Notes: generated from the sequence alone by a model not told the origin. A stretch of 64,000 nucleotides of DNA from Xylophilus sp. GOD-11R (GCF_033546935.1 NZ_CP137854.1:5063501-5127500), one strand, 5' to 3'. Positions 1 through 10,854 are shown, counted from the stretch's first letter. A program made the numbers and translations.

Positions 1-207
1 CGCATCCGGGTGGACGCCGGCACCGAGTCGCGGCGGGTGCTGCTGGCCGGGCTGTCGGTGACGGTGGAGGTCGACACGCTGGGCGCCAGGGACCAGCGGC
101 AGCGGGCCGAGGACGAATCCGACCGCACGGAAAACGGCCGCGAGGACGCGCGCCGGCAAGAGGTGCAGCGCGACCGCCAGTCGGTGCAGCCGGGGCCCGG
201 CCGATGA
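1..207 (+). CDS. HlyD/EmrA-type membrane fusion protein, C-terminal end (partial)
   Basis: Reading frame 1 is open from the window edge to a TGA at 205-207, giving the last 68 residues of a protein whose start lies outside the window. The visible part begins RIRVDAGTESRRVLLAGLSV, which resembles the final beta strand of HlyD/EmrA periplasmic adaptors (a run ending in L-x-G-L-S-V), followed by a charged, low-complexity tail. The stop overlaps the ATG of the next gene, a DHA2-type drug exporter, and an outer-membrane lipoprotein follows, so this is most likely the adaptor of a three-part efflux pump linking the inner-membrane transporter to the outer-membrane channel. The family call rests largely on this context because only the tail is present. 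Confidence 0.7.
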   Translation, partial: RIRVDAGTESRRVLLAGLSVTVEVDTLGARDQRQRAEDESDRTENGREDARRQEVQRDRQSVQPGPGR

Positions 208-1823
208 GTGCGGCCAGCGCCGGCGCCGGCGGTGCACGGCAGCCTGGGCAAGCGCAGCGCTCCGGCCGCGCCGAGCGCGCCGATTCCGGTGCCTGGCTCG
301 CGGTGGCCGCCGGCACCATCGGCTCCTTCATGGCATTGCTCGACGTGTCGATCGTGAATGCCTCGCTGCCCACCATCCAGGGAGAGATCGGCGCCACCGG
401 CACCGAGGGCACCTGGATCTCCACCGCCTATCTGGTGTCGGAGATCGTCATGATCGCGCTGGCCGGCTGGTTCCAGCGGCTGCTGGGCCTGCGCCGTTTC
501 CTGCTCGCCGCGACCATTCTGTTCATCGCCTTTTCGATGGTCTGCGGCGTGTCGACCTCGCTGGCGCAGATGGTGATCGGCCGGGTGGGGCAGGGCTTTA
601 CCGGCGGCGCGATGATTCCCACGGCCATGACCATCGTCAGCACCCGGCTGCCGCCGCGCCAGCAGCCGGTGGGCGTGGCGCTGTTCGGCATCACCGCGGT
701 GCTCGGGCCGGTGATCGGGCCGCTGCTGGGCGGCTGGCTGACCGAGAACATCAGCTGGCACTACGCCTTCTTTCTGAACCTGCCGGTGAGCATCGTGCTG
801 ATCGCGTTATTGGCCATCGGCCTGCCGGCGCAGAAGGGCCGGCCCGAGCTGCTGGCCAATGCCGACTGGTGGGGCATCTTCGGGCTCGCCGTGGGTCTGG
901 GTTGCCTCACGGTGGTGCTGGAGGAGGGCCAGCGCGAGCGCTGGTTCGAGTCCGAGCTCATCCTCCAGCTGACCGCCTGCTCGGTGGTCGGCTTCATCGC
1001 GCTGGCGATCGGGCAGTTCACGGCGGCATCGAAAAAGCGCGAGCCGGTGGTCTACCTGCGCATCCTGCGCCAGCGCACCTTCGGCATGGTCTTTCTCATC
1101 AGCCTGGTGGTCGGCGGCGCGCTCTACGGGCTGCTCTACCTGATCCCGCAATACCTCGCCAACGTGGCCGGCTACAACTCGCTGCAAGCGGGCTACGTGG
1201 TGCTGCTCAGCGGCATTCCGGCGGTCTGCATGATGCCGCTGTTCCCGCTGCTGGCGCGCACCGTGGACATCCGCGCGCTGATCGCGCTCGGCCTGCTGTG
1301 CTTTGCCGGCAGCTGCTACCTCAACGCCTTCCTCACGCCCGACGTGGTCGGCGAGAACTTCGTCTGGCCACAGATCCTGCGCGGCTTCGGCCAGTACTTC
1401 TGCATGCTGTTCCTGAACCAGGCGGCGACGAGCTCGGTCGGCAAGGAGTACGCCGAAGACGCCGCCGGGCTCTTCAACGGCGCGCGCAACCTGGGCGGCT
1501 CCTTCGGCCTGGCGCTGGTGTCGACGCTGCAGGAGCGCCGCACCACACTGCACCTGCAGCAGGTGGGCGAATCGATCACCGCCAACTCGCCGCGCGGCCA
1601 GGACTATCTCGGCGGCCTGGCATCGCAGCTGGGCTTCGGCGACGCGGCCACCGGCCTGCAGCGCGCCATCGGCGCGTTCGGCCGCGAGGTCGAACGCCAG
1701 GCCACGGTCATGGCGTATTCGGACCTGTTCTGGATCTTCGGCGTGATCCTGCTGTGCACCATTCCGCTGGTGCTGTTTCTCAAGCCGCTGCCGCAGGGGC
1801 AGAAGGCCGGACCGGCTACCTGA
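204..1823 (+). CDS. DHA2 family MFS drug exporter (EmrB-like)
   Basis: A 539-residue inner-membrane protein with about 14 predicted hydrophobic segments, the size and layout of the DHA2 (14-TMS) drug:proton antiporters. The first membrane helix carries FMALLDVSIVNASLPTIQ, the typical DHA2 motif (LD-x-S/T-IVN-x-ALP), and GRVGQGFTGGAMIPTAM matches the helix 4-5 region. About 30 polar residues precede helix 1. Its ATG overlaps the upstream adaptor stop (ATGA) and the outer-membrane gene follows after 1 bp, so the three are one operon. Family members expel hydrophobic toxic compounds through an EmrA-type adaptor; the substrate cannot be told from sequence. Confidence 0.92.
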   Translation: MSAASAGAGGARQPGQAQRSGRAERADSGAWLAVAAGTIGSFMALLDVSIVNASLPTIQGEIGATGTEGTWISTAYLVSEIVMIALAGWFQRLLGLRRFLLAATILFIAFSMVCGVSTSLAQMVIGRVGQGFTGGAMIPTAMTIVSTRLPPRQQPVGVALFGITAVLGPVIGPLLGGWLTENISWHYAFFLNLPVSIVLIALLAIGLPAQKGRPELLANADWWGIFGLAVGLGCLTVVLEEGQRERWFESELILQLTACSVVGFIALAIGQFTAASKKREPVVYLRILRQRTFGMVFLISLVVGGALYGLLYLIPQYLANVAGYNSLQAGYVVLLSGIPAVCMMPLFPLLARTVDIRALIALGLLCFAGSCYLNAFLTPDVVGENFVWPQILRGFGQYFCMLFLNQAATSSVGKEYAEDAAGLFNGARNLGGSFGLALVSTLQERRTTLHLQQVGESITANSPRGQDYLGGLASQLGFGDAATGLQRAIGAFGREVERQATVMAYSDLFWIFGVILLCTIPLVLFLKPLPQGQKAGPAT

Positions 1824-1824
1824 C

Positions 1825-3324
1825 ATGAGCAGCATCACCCGTCAACTCATCACCATCGTGGCCGCCGCCGGTCTGGCGGGGTGCACGTCAGGCCCCGATT
1901 ACCGGGGTGCGCCCGACGCCGCGCCGCAGGCCTCGGCCGCCGGAGCCTTCCACCGTGCGGACGCGGCATCGGAGCCCGCGGCGCCGCCGCCGGCGCGCTG
2001 GTGGGAAGCGCTGGACGATTCGATCCTCACCCGCCTGATCGAGCAGGCCTTCGCCACCAGCCCGAGCCTGCAGGCGGCCGAAGCACGTATCCGGCAGTCG
2101 CGGGCCACGCTGGCCCAACGCCGCGCCGGCGCGCTGCCGGGCGCCACCGCCACCGGCGCGGCGATCAAGGCCTCGATACCGCCGGGCAGCCCGTTGTCGG
2201 CGCTGGGTGGATCGTCGTCTTCGTCCGGCTCGGCAGAAGGCGGGCAGGCATCTGAAGGCCGGCGCACCATCGATTTCTATACCGCCGGTTTCGACGCCAT
2301 GTGGGAGATCGATATCTTCGGCGGCGTGCGGCGCGGCATCGAGGGCGCGGCAGCGCAGTCCGATGCCGCCGTGGCCCAGTACCAGGATGCCCAGGTGCAG
2401 CTCGCCGCCGAGGTCGGCCAGGCCTATGTCAGCCTGCGCGGGCTGCAGCGCCAGCTGGAACTGGGCCGCGCCAACACCGCGCTCCAGCGCCGCATGCTCG
2501 CGCTGGTCGAAATGCGCCGGCAGGGCGGCACCGCCGACGACCTGGACGTCGAGCGTGCGCGCGCCCAGCTCACCGGCACCCAGGCCGACGTGGTGCCGCT
2601 ACCTGGCCGGATCACCGAAACCCTGGACCAGCTGGCGCTGCTCACCGGCCAGGAGCCCGGTGCCCTCGATGCCGACCTGCGCCAGCCGGCGGCTTTGCCG
2701 AAGCTGCCGGCGGCGGTGGCCGTGGGCGATCCGGCATCGCTGCTGCGGCGGCGGCCCGACGTGCGCGCGGCCGAACGGACGCTGGCCGCCGGCAATGCGG
2801 CCATCGGCCAGGCGATCGCCCGGCGCTTTCCCCGCGTCACGCTGTTCGGCAACATCGGCTTTTCGTCGAGCAGCGCGTCCGACCTGTTTCACCACGACAG
2901 CCTGGCGGTGATCGGCGGGCCGATCCTGCAATGGAACTTCCTGGACTTCGGCGGCAACCGTGCCCGGGTCCGCCAGTCGCAGGCCGCCTACGACGAGGCC
3001 GAGGCGCGCTATCGGCAGGCGGTGCTCGCGGCGCTGCAGGATGCGGAGCAGGGCGTCTCACGCTACCGGAGCCAGCGCGAGACGCTGGAGCAACTGGCCC
3101 TGTCGCGCGACACCGCCACCCGGTCGGCTGCCATCGCGCAGACGCGCTATCGGGGCGGCACCGCCAGCCTGCTCGACGCGCTCGACGCCGAACGCCAGCG
3201 GCTGCAGGCCGAGGACGGCCTGACCCGTGGCGCTACGGCGCTGGTCACGCAATACGTGTCCCTGCAAAAGAGCCTGGGCCTGGGCTGGTCCGAGCCGCCC
3301 GACGCGCCGGTCGCCGCCCGCTGA
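1825..3324 (+). CDS. NodT/OprM-type outer-membrane efflux lipoprotein
   Basis: A 499-residue protein starting with a lipoprotein signal peptide whose lipobox LAGC puts the lipidated cysteine at residue 20, followed by GPDYRGAP, typical of NodT-family outer-membrane factors. Two repeats of the outer efflux protein domain follow; the central RRRPDVRAAERTLAAGNAAIG stretch is the family hallmark at the start of the second repeat. The protein should trimerise into a channel across the outer membrane and periplasm and dock on the HlyD/EmrA adaptor. It lies 1 bp after the MFS gene and ends the efflux operon. A Ser/Gly-rich stretch near residues 130-145 is probably a surface loop. Confidence 0.93.
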   Translation: MSSITRQLITIVAAAGLAGCTSGPDYRGAPDAAPQASAAGAFHRADAASEPAAPPPARWWEALDDSILTRLIEQAFATSPSLQAAEARIRQSRATLAQRRAGALPGATATGAAIKASIPPGSPLSALGGSSSSSGSAEGGQASEGRRTIDFYTAGFDAMWEIDIFGGVRRGIEGAAAQSDAAVAQYQDAQVQLAAEVGQAYVSLRGLQRQLELGRANTALQRRMLALVEMRRQGGTADDLDVERARAQLTGTQADVVPLPGRITETLDQLALLTGQEPGALDADLRQPAALPKLPAAVAVGDPASLLRRRPDVRAAERTLAAGNAAIGQAIARRFPRVTLFGNIGFSSSSASDLFHHDSLAVIGGPILQWNFLDFGGNRARVRQSQAAYDEAEARYRQAVLAALQDAEQGVSRYRSQRETLEQLALSRDTATRSAAIAQTRYRGGTASLLDALDAERQRLQAEDGLTRGATALVTQYVSLQKSLGLGWSEPPDAPVAAR

Positions 3325-3433
3325 CATCGCCGCGAGGGCGTGCCACCGACAGCGCATGCGGATCGATTCCGACGCTGTGCCCCGGTGGTGGCGCGAACAT
3401 CGGCTGCTCCAAAACTGCCCTGCGGGAGCCGCC

Positions 3434-3787
3434 ATGGCTGACAGCAAGCGATGGTCGCAGCACGTGACCGAAACCAGTGACGCGATGGACCTGAAGGACG
3501 GCGTCTTCAAGCAGACCGACCCGAAGAAGATCGCCCGCTCGCTCAAGGCCTCGGCCGAGCACAGCGACCGCCGCAAAGCCGAGCCTTTTCGCTCGGCGAT
3601 GTCGATGCTCAACTTCTACATCAACCGCGCCGGCGAGCATCTGGAAGCCGCGCAGCGCAAGCACCTCGACGATGCCAAGGACGAGCTGCGCGCGCTCTAC
3701 GGCAAGCCCGCCGCGGGCGCTTCGAAGAAAAAGCAGACCGGGAACAAGCCGGCCAAGCGCCCCCAGGAAGGCCCGGGCAGGGCCTGA
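3434..3787 (+). CDS. DUF3175 family protein
   Basis: A 117-residue basic protein. The reading frame is open further upstream to 3227, inside the preceding gene, but homologues begin near MADSKRWSQHVTETSDAMDL, so the ATG at 3434 is chosen. The core has the DUF3175 features: an N-terminal K-R-W-S-Q-H-V-T motif, then D-G-V-F...P-K-K-I-A-R-S-L-K-x-S-A-E, and a segment ending in MLNFYINRAG. The C-terminus is a Lys/Pro-rich tail (KKKQTGNKPAKRP) typical of nucleic-acid-associated or disordered ends. No function is established for the family. It ends 10 bp from the convergent transporter gene. Confidence 0.8.
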   Translation: MADSKRWSQHVTETSDAMDLKDGVFKQTDPKKIARSLKASAEHSDRRKAEPFRSAMSMLNFYINRAGEHLEAAQRKHLDDAKDELRALYGKPAAGASKKKQTGNKPAKRPQEGPGRA

Positions 3788-3797
3788 GCGACTGGCC

Positions 3798-4727
3798 TCA
3801 GACCGGGTCGAGGTGCGTCATCACGCTCAGCACCTCGTGGCCGGCCATCACCCGCTGCCGGGCCTCGACCGTGATCGCATGGGCTGCCTCCACGGTCAGC
3901 CCGCCGTCCACCTCCAGGTGCACGTCCACCGCCAGCAGGTCGCCCATGCGGCGGGTGCGCAGGTCGTGCACGCCGCGTACGCCAGGCGTCTGTGCCAGGG
4001 TGAGGCCAATGGCCGCGACGGCGTCTTCGTCCGCGCCGCGATCCATCAGGTCCTGCAGCGCGTCCCAGCCGAAGGTCCAGCCCATGCGCGCCACCATGCC
4101 GCCCACGATCAGCGCGGCCACCGGATCGAGCAGCGGGTAGCCGCACAGGTTGCCGACGATGCCGATGCCCACCACCAGCGAAGACGCCGCGTCCGATCGT
4201 GCATGCCACGCATTGGCCACCAGCAGGGTCGAACGCAGCCGCCGCGCCACGGCCAGCATGTAGCGGAACAAGCCCTCCTTGGCGATCAGCGCCACCACCG
4301 CCACCACCAGCGCCACGCCGTGCACCTGCGGTATCGCCTCGGGCGTTTCCAGCCGCACCACGGCGGTGGCCGCCATGCCCAGGCCCACGACCAGCATCAG
4401 CACACCCAGCGCCAGCGTGGCGGCAGTTTCGAAGCGGTGGTGGCCGTAGGGGTGGTCGGCATCGGCCTCGCGGCGGGCGAGCGGCCCGGCCACCAGCACG
4501 ATCGCGTCGCTGACCAGGTCGGTGAGCGAATGCAGCGCGTCGGCGATCAGGCCCTGCGAGCCCGAGAAGATGCCGATCGTGAACTGCAGCGCCGACAGCG
4601 CGACGTTGACCGCCACGCTGACCCAGGTGCTGCGGCTGCCGGCTGCCGTGCGCAGGGCGGCATCGGCATCGTCCGGGACGAGGGGATCGGGCGCTGGAGC
4701 GGGACGGACGGTCTGCATGTCCGCCAT
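3798..4727 (-). CDS. cation diffusion facilitator (CDF) transporter
   Basis: A 309-residue inner-membrane transporter with the CDF layout: a short polar N-terminus, six membrane segments and a cytoplasmic C-terminal ferredoxin-like domain (from about residue 215, with VHDLRTRRMGDLLAVDVHLEV). Metal-site motifs are visible: A-L-H-S-L-T-D-L-V-S-D in helix 2 (HxxxD-like) and H-A-R-S-D in helix 5 (HxxxD). The family exports Zn2+, Fe2+, Co2+ or Mn2+ in exchange for protons; the metal here is undetermined. The frame extends 32 codons upstream to 4823, which would overlap the preceding gene by about 56 bp, so the ATG at 4727 (MADMQTVRP) is preferred. It lies 40 bp downstream of a dehydrogenase gene on the same strand. 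Confidence 0.9.
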   Translation of the reverse strand: MADMQTVRPAPAPDPLVPDDADAALRTAAGSRSTWVSVAVNVALSALQFTIGIFSGSQGLIADALHSLTDLVSDAIVLVAGPLARREADADHPYGHHRFETAATLALGVLMLVVGLGMAATAVVRLETPEAIPQVHGVALVVAVVALIAKEGLFRYMLAVARRLRSTLLVANAWHARSDAASSLVVGIGIVGNLCGYPLLDPVAALIVGGMVARMGWTFGWDALQDLMDRGADEDAVAAIGLTLAQTPGVRGVHDLRTRRMGDLLAVDVHLEVDGGLTVEAAHAITVEARQRVMAGHEVLSVMTHLDPV

Positions 4728-4767
4728 TGTCGTGCCGCGCCCGCGCCGGCGACCCCGTTGGCCCCGC

Positions 4768-5778
4768 TCAGAAGCCTTCGAGCACCACCTTGCCCTGGGC
4801 CTTGCCGCTTTCGATGAAGGCATGCGCGCGGGTCAGGTTGGCCGCGTCGATCCTGCCGAATTGCTCGCCCAGCGTGGTACGCACCCGGCCGGCATCGACC
4901 AGCTGCGCCACCTCGGCCAGCAGCTCGCCCTGGCGGTGCATGTCGGGGGTCTCGTAGCTGGAGCGGGCGAACATGATCTCCCAGTGCAGCGAGATGCACT
5001 TGCTCTTGAGCGGCATCGCATTGAGCACCGGCATGTCGTCGATGACGGCGAGCTTGCCTTGCGGCATCAGCGCTTCGATCAGCTGCTCGTAGTGCTGCTC
5101 GGTCTGCGTCAGGCTGGCGACCATGTCGACCGAGGCGATGCCTTCTTCGCGCAGGGCAGCGGCCAGCGGGAAGCGGTGGTCCACCACCAGGTGCGCGCCA
5201 AGGTCCAGGCACCACTGGCGCGTTTCGGCTCGCGAGGCGGTAGCCACGATACGCAGCTGCGTCAGCTGGCGCGCCAGCTGGATCAGGATGGAGCCGACGC
5301 CGCCCGCGCCGCCCACCACCAGCAGCGTCTGCCCGGCACCGCCCCCGTGCGCCACGCCGAGGCGGTCGAACAGCAGTTCGTAGGCGGTGATCGAGGTCAG
5401 CGGCAGCGCGGCAGCCTGGGTGTCGGAAAGCGACTTCGGCGCCAGCGCCACGATGCGTTCGTCGACCGCATGCAATTCGCTGTTGGTGCCGGGACGCAGG
5501 ATGGAGCCGGCGTAGTAGACGCGGTCGCCCGGCTGGAAGTTGCGCACCTGCGCGCCTGTCGCTTCCACCGTGCCGACGGCGTCCCAGCCCAGCACGCGGA
5601 ATTGGCCGGGTGCGGGTTTGGCGTTGCGGCGCACCTTGGTGTCGACCGGGTTGACCGACACCGCCTGCACCCGCACCAGCAGGTCGCGCGGGCCGGGTTG
5701 CGGGGCGGGCAGCTCGATGTCCTGCAGGGCGCCGGGCTGGTCGATGGGAAGGGGCTGGGCAAAGCCAATGGCTTTCAT
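4768..5778 (-). CDS. Zinc-type alcohol dehydrogenase-like / quinone oxidoreductase family protein
   Basis: A 336-residue medium-chain dehydrogenase/reductase. The GroES-like N-terminal domain (MKAIGFAQPLPIDQPGALQD) is followed by a Rossmann domain with the nucleotide-binding motif VVGGAGGVGSILIQ near residues 150-165. The catalytic-zinc ligands of true alcohol dehydrogenases are missing, so it belongs to the zinc-independent NADPH:quinone/enone reductase branch (YhfP/ZADH1 type). The substrate is unknown. The frame continues upstream to 5907 but the ATG at 5778 gives the family length. It is divergent from a LysR regulator 87 bp away, the classic arrangement for a regulator and its target. 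Confidence 0.88.
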   Translation of the reverse strand: MKAIGFAQPLPIDQPGALQDIELPAPQPGPRDLLVRVQAVSVNPVDTKVRRNAKPAPGQFRVLGWDAVGTVEATGAQVRNFQPGDRVYYAGSILRPGTNSELHAVDERIVALAPKSLSDTQAAALPLTSITAYELLFDRLGVAHGGGAGQTLLVVGGAGGVGSILIQLARQLTQLRIVATASRAETRQWCLDLGAHLVVDHRFPLAAALREEGIASVDMVASLTQTEQHYEQLIEALMPQGKLAVIDDMPVLNAMPLKSKCISLHWEIMFARSSYETPDMHRQGELLAEVAQLVDAGRVRTTLGEQFGRIDAANLTRAHAFIESGKAQGKVVLEGF

Positions 5779-5859
5779 GTGGTGTGTCCTTGGTCGATGA
5801 ATCGGATGAACTCTAGTTCGACAATCGCCGCTTGATAAGCAGCCTCGGCGACGGATCAG

Positions 5860-5878
5860 TTTCAAATGCAGTTTGAAA
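5860..5878. promoter_or_regulatory. Perfect palindrome over the lysR start codon; candidate LysR operator
   Basis: TTTCAAA at 5860-5866 and TTTGAAA at 5872-5878 form a perfect 7-bp inverted repeat with a 5-bp centre, and the lysR ATG (5866-5868) lies inside it. LysR-family proteins bind T-N11-A dyads of about this size and often repress their own gene. It lies in the divergent region before the quinone-reductase gene (starting at 5778 on the other strand), so one site could control both. Operator function is inference. Confidence 0.45.
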
Positions 5879-6777
5879 ATCTCTCGGACCTTCGATTGAT
5901 CAGCCATGCGGCCCGCACCGGATCGCTCAGCGCCGCCGGGCGCCTGCTCGGCATGAGCCCGGCGGCGGCCAGCGCGGCGCTCAAGCGGCTGGAGCGGCAG
6001 ACCGGCGTGCGCCTTTTCGAGCGCAGCACCCGGGCCCTGCGGCCGACGGCCGAATGTATCGGCCTGATTGGCTACGCCGACCGGGCACTCGACCTGCTGG
6101 CCGAGGCCGGCTCGCAGCTGACGGTGGGGCAGGGCGCGCTGCTCGGCAGGGTGCGGCTGGCCGGGCCCTCCGACCTCACCCGCAGCGTGCTGCTACCCTG
6201 GCTGGACGAGTTCCTGGCCGCGCATCCCGGTGTGGTGCTGTCGCTGTCGGTCAGCGACCGCCTGCTCGACGTGGTGCGCGACGAGGTCGACGTGGCCCTG
6301 CGCCTGGGCGAGCTGGCCGACTCCCGGCTGGTGGCGCGGCGCCTGGCGGTCGGCGATCGCGTCACCTGCGCATCGCCCGCCTACCTGGCGCGCCGGGGCA
6401 CGCCGCGCACGCCGCAGGACCTGCTGCAGCACAACTGCCTCACCTACCACGTGGCGCGCGGCCCGCACGATCGGTGGCGATATGCGCCGGTGGACGGCGG
6501 CGGCGCCTGGCAGGAAGTGCGGGTGCGCGGCGACCGCATGGCCGACGACGCGGCCATCGTCCACCAGTGGGCGCTGGGCGGTGCCGGCGTGCTGTGCAAG
6601 TCGCGCCTGGACGTGGCCCAGGACATCGCCAGCGGCGCGCTGGTGGCCCTGCTGCCGGGATGGAAGTGCGAGGACTATCCGCTCAACGCCGTGCTGCCGA
6701 GCGGGCGCTTCGTGCCGGCGCGGGTGCGGGCGCTGGTCGATTTTCTTGCCACGAAGTTCGCCGATGCGAGCGCCTGA
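5866..6777 (+). CDS. LysR family transcriptional regulator
   Basis: A 303-residue protein. Residues 1-60 form the winged helix-turn-helix of LysR regulators (LISHAARTGSLSAAGRLLGM, then AASAALKRLERQTGVRLFER), and residues about 90-295 form the periplasmic-binding-protein-like effector domain (LAGPSDLTRSVLLPWLDEF). The RLFERSTRALRPTAEC region matches LTTR regulators of the DsdC/PecT-like group controlling small metabolic operons. It is divergent from a quinone-oxidoreductase gene, its most likely target, and a palindrome covers its start codon. The effector is unknown. Confidence 0.92.
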   Translation: MQFENLSDLRLISHAARTGSLSAAGRLLGMSPAAASAALKRLERQTGVRLFERSTRALRPTAECIGLIGYADRALDLLAEAGSQLTVGQGALLGRVRLAGPSDLTRSVLLPWLDEFLAAHPGVVLSLSVSDRLLDVVRDEVDVALRLGELADSRLVARRLAVGDRVTCASPAYLARRGTPRTPQDLLQHNCLTYHVARGPHDRWRYAPVDGGGAWQEVRVRGDRMADDAAIVHQWALGGAGVLCKSRLDVAQDIASGALVALLPGWKCEDYPLNAVLPSGRFVPARVRALVDFLATKFADASA

Positions 6778-6891
6778 ACCGGCTGGCCGGCAGGCGCGTG
6801 GGGACAGCGCGGCATGGTCATGCAGCCGTGCGGCCGACGCGATATGGTCGCGTGTTTTTTTCCACCCACTCCCAACCGAACGGACATCGCC

Positions 6892-7941
6892 ATGACCCAA
6901 GCGCTCGCCTACGCCGCCACCTCCGCCGAGACCCCGCTGGCCCCGTTGACCATCGAACGCCGCGCTCCGGGCGAACTCGACGTCGCGCTCGACGTGCTGT
7001 TCTGCGGCGTTTGCCACTCGGATCTGCACACCGCCCGCAACGAATGGAAGAACACTCTCTATCCCTCGGTGCCCGGCCACGAGATCGTCGGCCGCGTCAC
7101 CGCGGTGGGTTCGCTGGTGAGCAAGTTCAAGGTCGGCGACATCGTCGGCGTGGGCTGCATGGTCGACAGCTGCCAGCATTGCCAGCCCTGCACGGACGGC
7201 ATCGAGCAGTACTGCGAAAACGGTTTCACCGGCACCTACAACGGTCCGATGTTCGGCGGCGAGAACACCTTCGGCGGCTATTCCAGCGCCATGGTCGTGC
7301 GCGAGAGCTTCGTGCTGAAGATCAGCCACGACGAGGCCTCGCTCGCGGCCGTCGCGCCGCTGCTGTGCGCGGGCATCACCACCTATTCGCCGCTGCGGCA
7401 GTGGAATATCGGACCGGGCTCCAAGGTGGGGGTGGTCGGGCTGGGTGGGCTCGGCCACATGGGCGTGAAGATCGCGGCGGCGATGGGCGCGCATGTGGTG
7501 CTGTTCACCACTTCTGCCAGCAAGCGCGAGGATGCGTTGCGGCTGGGGGCTAGCGAGGTGGTGGTTTCTCGCAACCCTGAGGAGATGGCTGCTCAGGCGG
7601 GGAAGCTGGATTTCATCCTCAACACCGTGGCCGCGCCGCATGATCTCGATGCTTTTCTGGCCCTGCTCAAGCTCGATGGGACGATGACGCTGGTCGGGGC
7701 GCCTGATTCTCCGCATCCCTCGCCCAATGTGTTCAGCCTGATCCTCAAGCGTCGGCGCCTGGCTGGCTCGCTTATCGGTGGCATCCGCGAGACGCAGGAA
7801 ATGCTTGATTTTTGTGCCAAGCACGGGATTGTGTCGGATATTGAAGTTATTCGGATGGATGAGATTAATGGGGCTTATGAGCGGATGCTCAAGAGCGATG
7901 TCAAGTATCGGTTCGTGGTGGATATGGGGACTATTCGCTGA
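6892..7941 (+). CDS. Zinc-dependent NAD(P)H alcohol dehydrogenase (YahK/cinnamyl-alcohol type)
   Basis: A 349-residue zinc-dependent medium-chain dehydrogenase that interconverts aldehydes and alcohols, resembling E. coli YahK and plant cinnamyl-alcohol dehydrogenases. The catalytic zinc site is visible as FCGVCHSDLH (Cys and His) and PGHEIVGRV, the structural zinc cysteines as CMVDSCQHCQPC, and the dinucleotide fold as VGVVGLGGLGHMGVKIAAA. The frame is open to 6814 but the ATG at 6892 gives MTQALAYAATSAE, the family start. Base composition changes along the gene: from about 7780 to the stop, codons turn markedly A/T-rich, unlike the 5' half. It is convergent with nadE across a palindromic element. 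Confidence 0.92.
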   Translation: MTQALAYAATSAETPLAPLTIERRAPGELDVALDVLFCGVCHSDLHTARNEWKNTLYPSVPGHEIVGRVTAVGSLVSKFKVGDIVGVGCMVDSCQHCQPCTDGIEQYCENGFTGTYNGPMFGGENTFGGYSSAMVVRESFVLKISHDEASLAAVAPLLCAGITTYSPLRQWNIGPGSKVGVVGLGGLGHMGVKIAAAMGAHVVLFTTSASKREDALRLGASEVVVSRNPEEMAAQAGKLDFILNTVAAPHDLDAFLALLKLDGTMTLVGAPDSPHPSPNVFSLILKRRRLAGSLIGGIRETQEMLDFCAKHGIVSDIEVIRMDEINGAYERMLKSDVKYRFVVDMGTIR

Positions 7942-7989
7942 TTCTTCTTCTGCTGAACGCTCGGTGGGGTTGAATTCTTACTTTTGCAG

Positions 7990-8105
7990 AGCGGGCTTTT
8001 TTGGATTTGCGTATTTCTTCTCTCTGCCGAGGGTGGAGCTGGGGGCTTGCGAGCCCCCAGCTCCACCCTACGAACAGTAGAAGAAAGAAAACAGAAAACC
8101 CGCCA
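7990..8105. repeat. Large imperfect palindrome with a perfect 17-bp hairpin core
   Basis: The core has arms 8031-8047 and 8052-8068, perfectly complementary over 17 bp around a 4-base loop (TGCG). Outside the core the left flank is T-rich and the right flank A-rich, and they are roughly complementary: TTTCTTCT near 8013-8020 answers AGAAGAAA near 8080, and GCGGGCTTTT at 7991 answers AAAACCCGC ending at 8103. The whole element is about 115 bp. It lies between the convergent 3' ends of an alcohol dehydrogenase gene and nadE. It could be a bidirectional terminator, or a dispersed palindromic repeat (REP/ERIC-like) or MITE. No copy was noticed elsewhere in the window. Confidence 0.6.
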
Positions 8106-8185
8106 ACCAAAGAAACGCCCCACCCCTAATAAATTGAAGGTTAATAAACAACCCCGAAAACCCCTTTAACCCAAACCAAAAAAAC

Positions 8186-10258
<2,073 letters not shown>

Positions 10259-10445
10259 GGGCTCTTTCGTCAGGATCGTCTCGATTCGGTCGACTGTAAG
10301 TCCTGTACGGCGGCTCTGCCTGATACCGGCAGAGGCCGGATTCGATCGGCGAAAGCGCTTTACGTGACCGGAGGCCCCCACTAGCATACGTGGCTCGCGC
10401 AATATGTATGCGCTCACTATTACTAATACGACGGAGCGAAGTGCG

Positions 10446-10799
10446 ATGAACGAATTAGAAGTGAACTGCGTCCAGCGTGTACGACCGGATGCCGACCACC
10501 ATGAGATCACCCATCTGGGCCACCTGGGCTTCGGATGCATGGTGCCGGTGGAGTTGGCGGTGGTCCAGGTCATGAGCCGGGTCAACCGCTTCTATACCGT
10601 CGACCCGCAGACGCAGACCCGCATCTTCATCGAAGTCCGCCGCGAGGCCGGCCACTGCCCCTATCTGCAGGCGCAGTTCCACGGCGAGTGGACCCAGCAC
10701 CTGTTGGCGCTGCCGGAATGCCGGCCGAGCTTTCGCATCATCCGGGCGGGGGTGACCAGCGAGACGCGGTATCCGAAGCGGTTTCGGTCGCGGACCTGA
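10446..10799 (+). CDS. DUF3892-type small protein
   Basis: A 117-residue protein starting at the ATG at 10446, preceded by GGAG about 9 bases upstream. The body ([20 protein letters not shown], then [38 protein letters not shown]) has the layout of DUF3892 proteins: an I-T-H/H-L-G motif followed by short strands and a conserved L-L-A-L-P-E-C-R near the end. Function is unknown. It is divergent from nadE with a 187-bp intergenic region containing a 7-bp inverted repeat (CTCTGCC and GGCAGAG, around 10314-10334) of unknown role. Its stop is followed by the reverse-strand end of a pseudogene. Confidence 0.65.
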   Translation: MNELEVNCVQRVRPDADHHEITHLGHLGFGCMVPVELAVVQVMSRVNRFYTVDPQTQTRIFIEVRREAGHCPYLQAQFHGEWTQHLLALPECRPSFRIIRAGVTSETRYPKRFRSRT

Positions 10800-10854
10800 A
10801 ACGGTTCGCCGCGGCCGTCTTCGACGATTCCCGAGTGAATCCGACGCCCGCGCT

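Noticed and set aside
807..1838. A 343-codon minus-strand open frame opposite the MFS exporter gene
   Set aside because: Low-complexity Arg/Gln/Ala composition and no family resemblance; a high-GC antisense shadow of a clear gene.
6193..7824. A 543-codon minus-strand open frame across lysR and the alcohol dehydrogenase gene
   Set aside because: It spans two real genes on the other strand and shows no domain; typical GC-rich shadow.
10314..10334. Inverted repeat CTCTGCC/GGCAGAG between nadE and the DUF3892-type gene
   Set aside because: Short, without a T tract and not centred on a promoter; too weak to call an operator or terminator.
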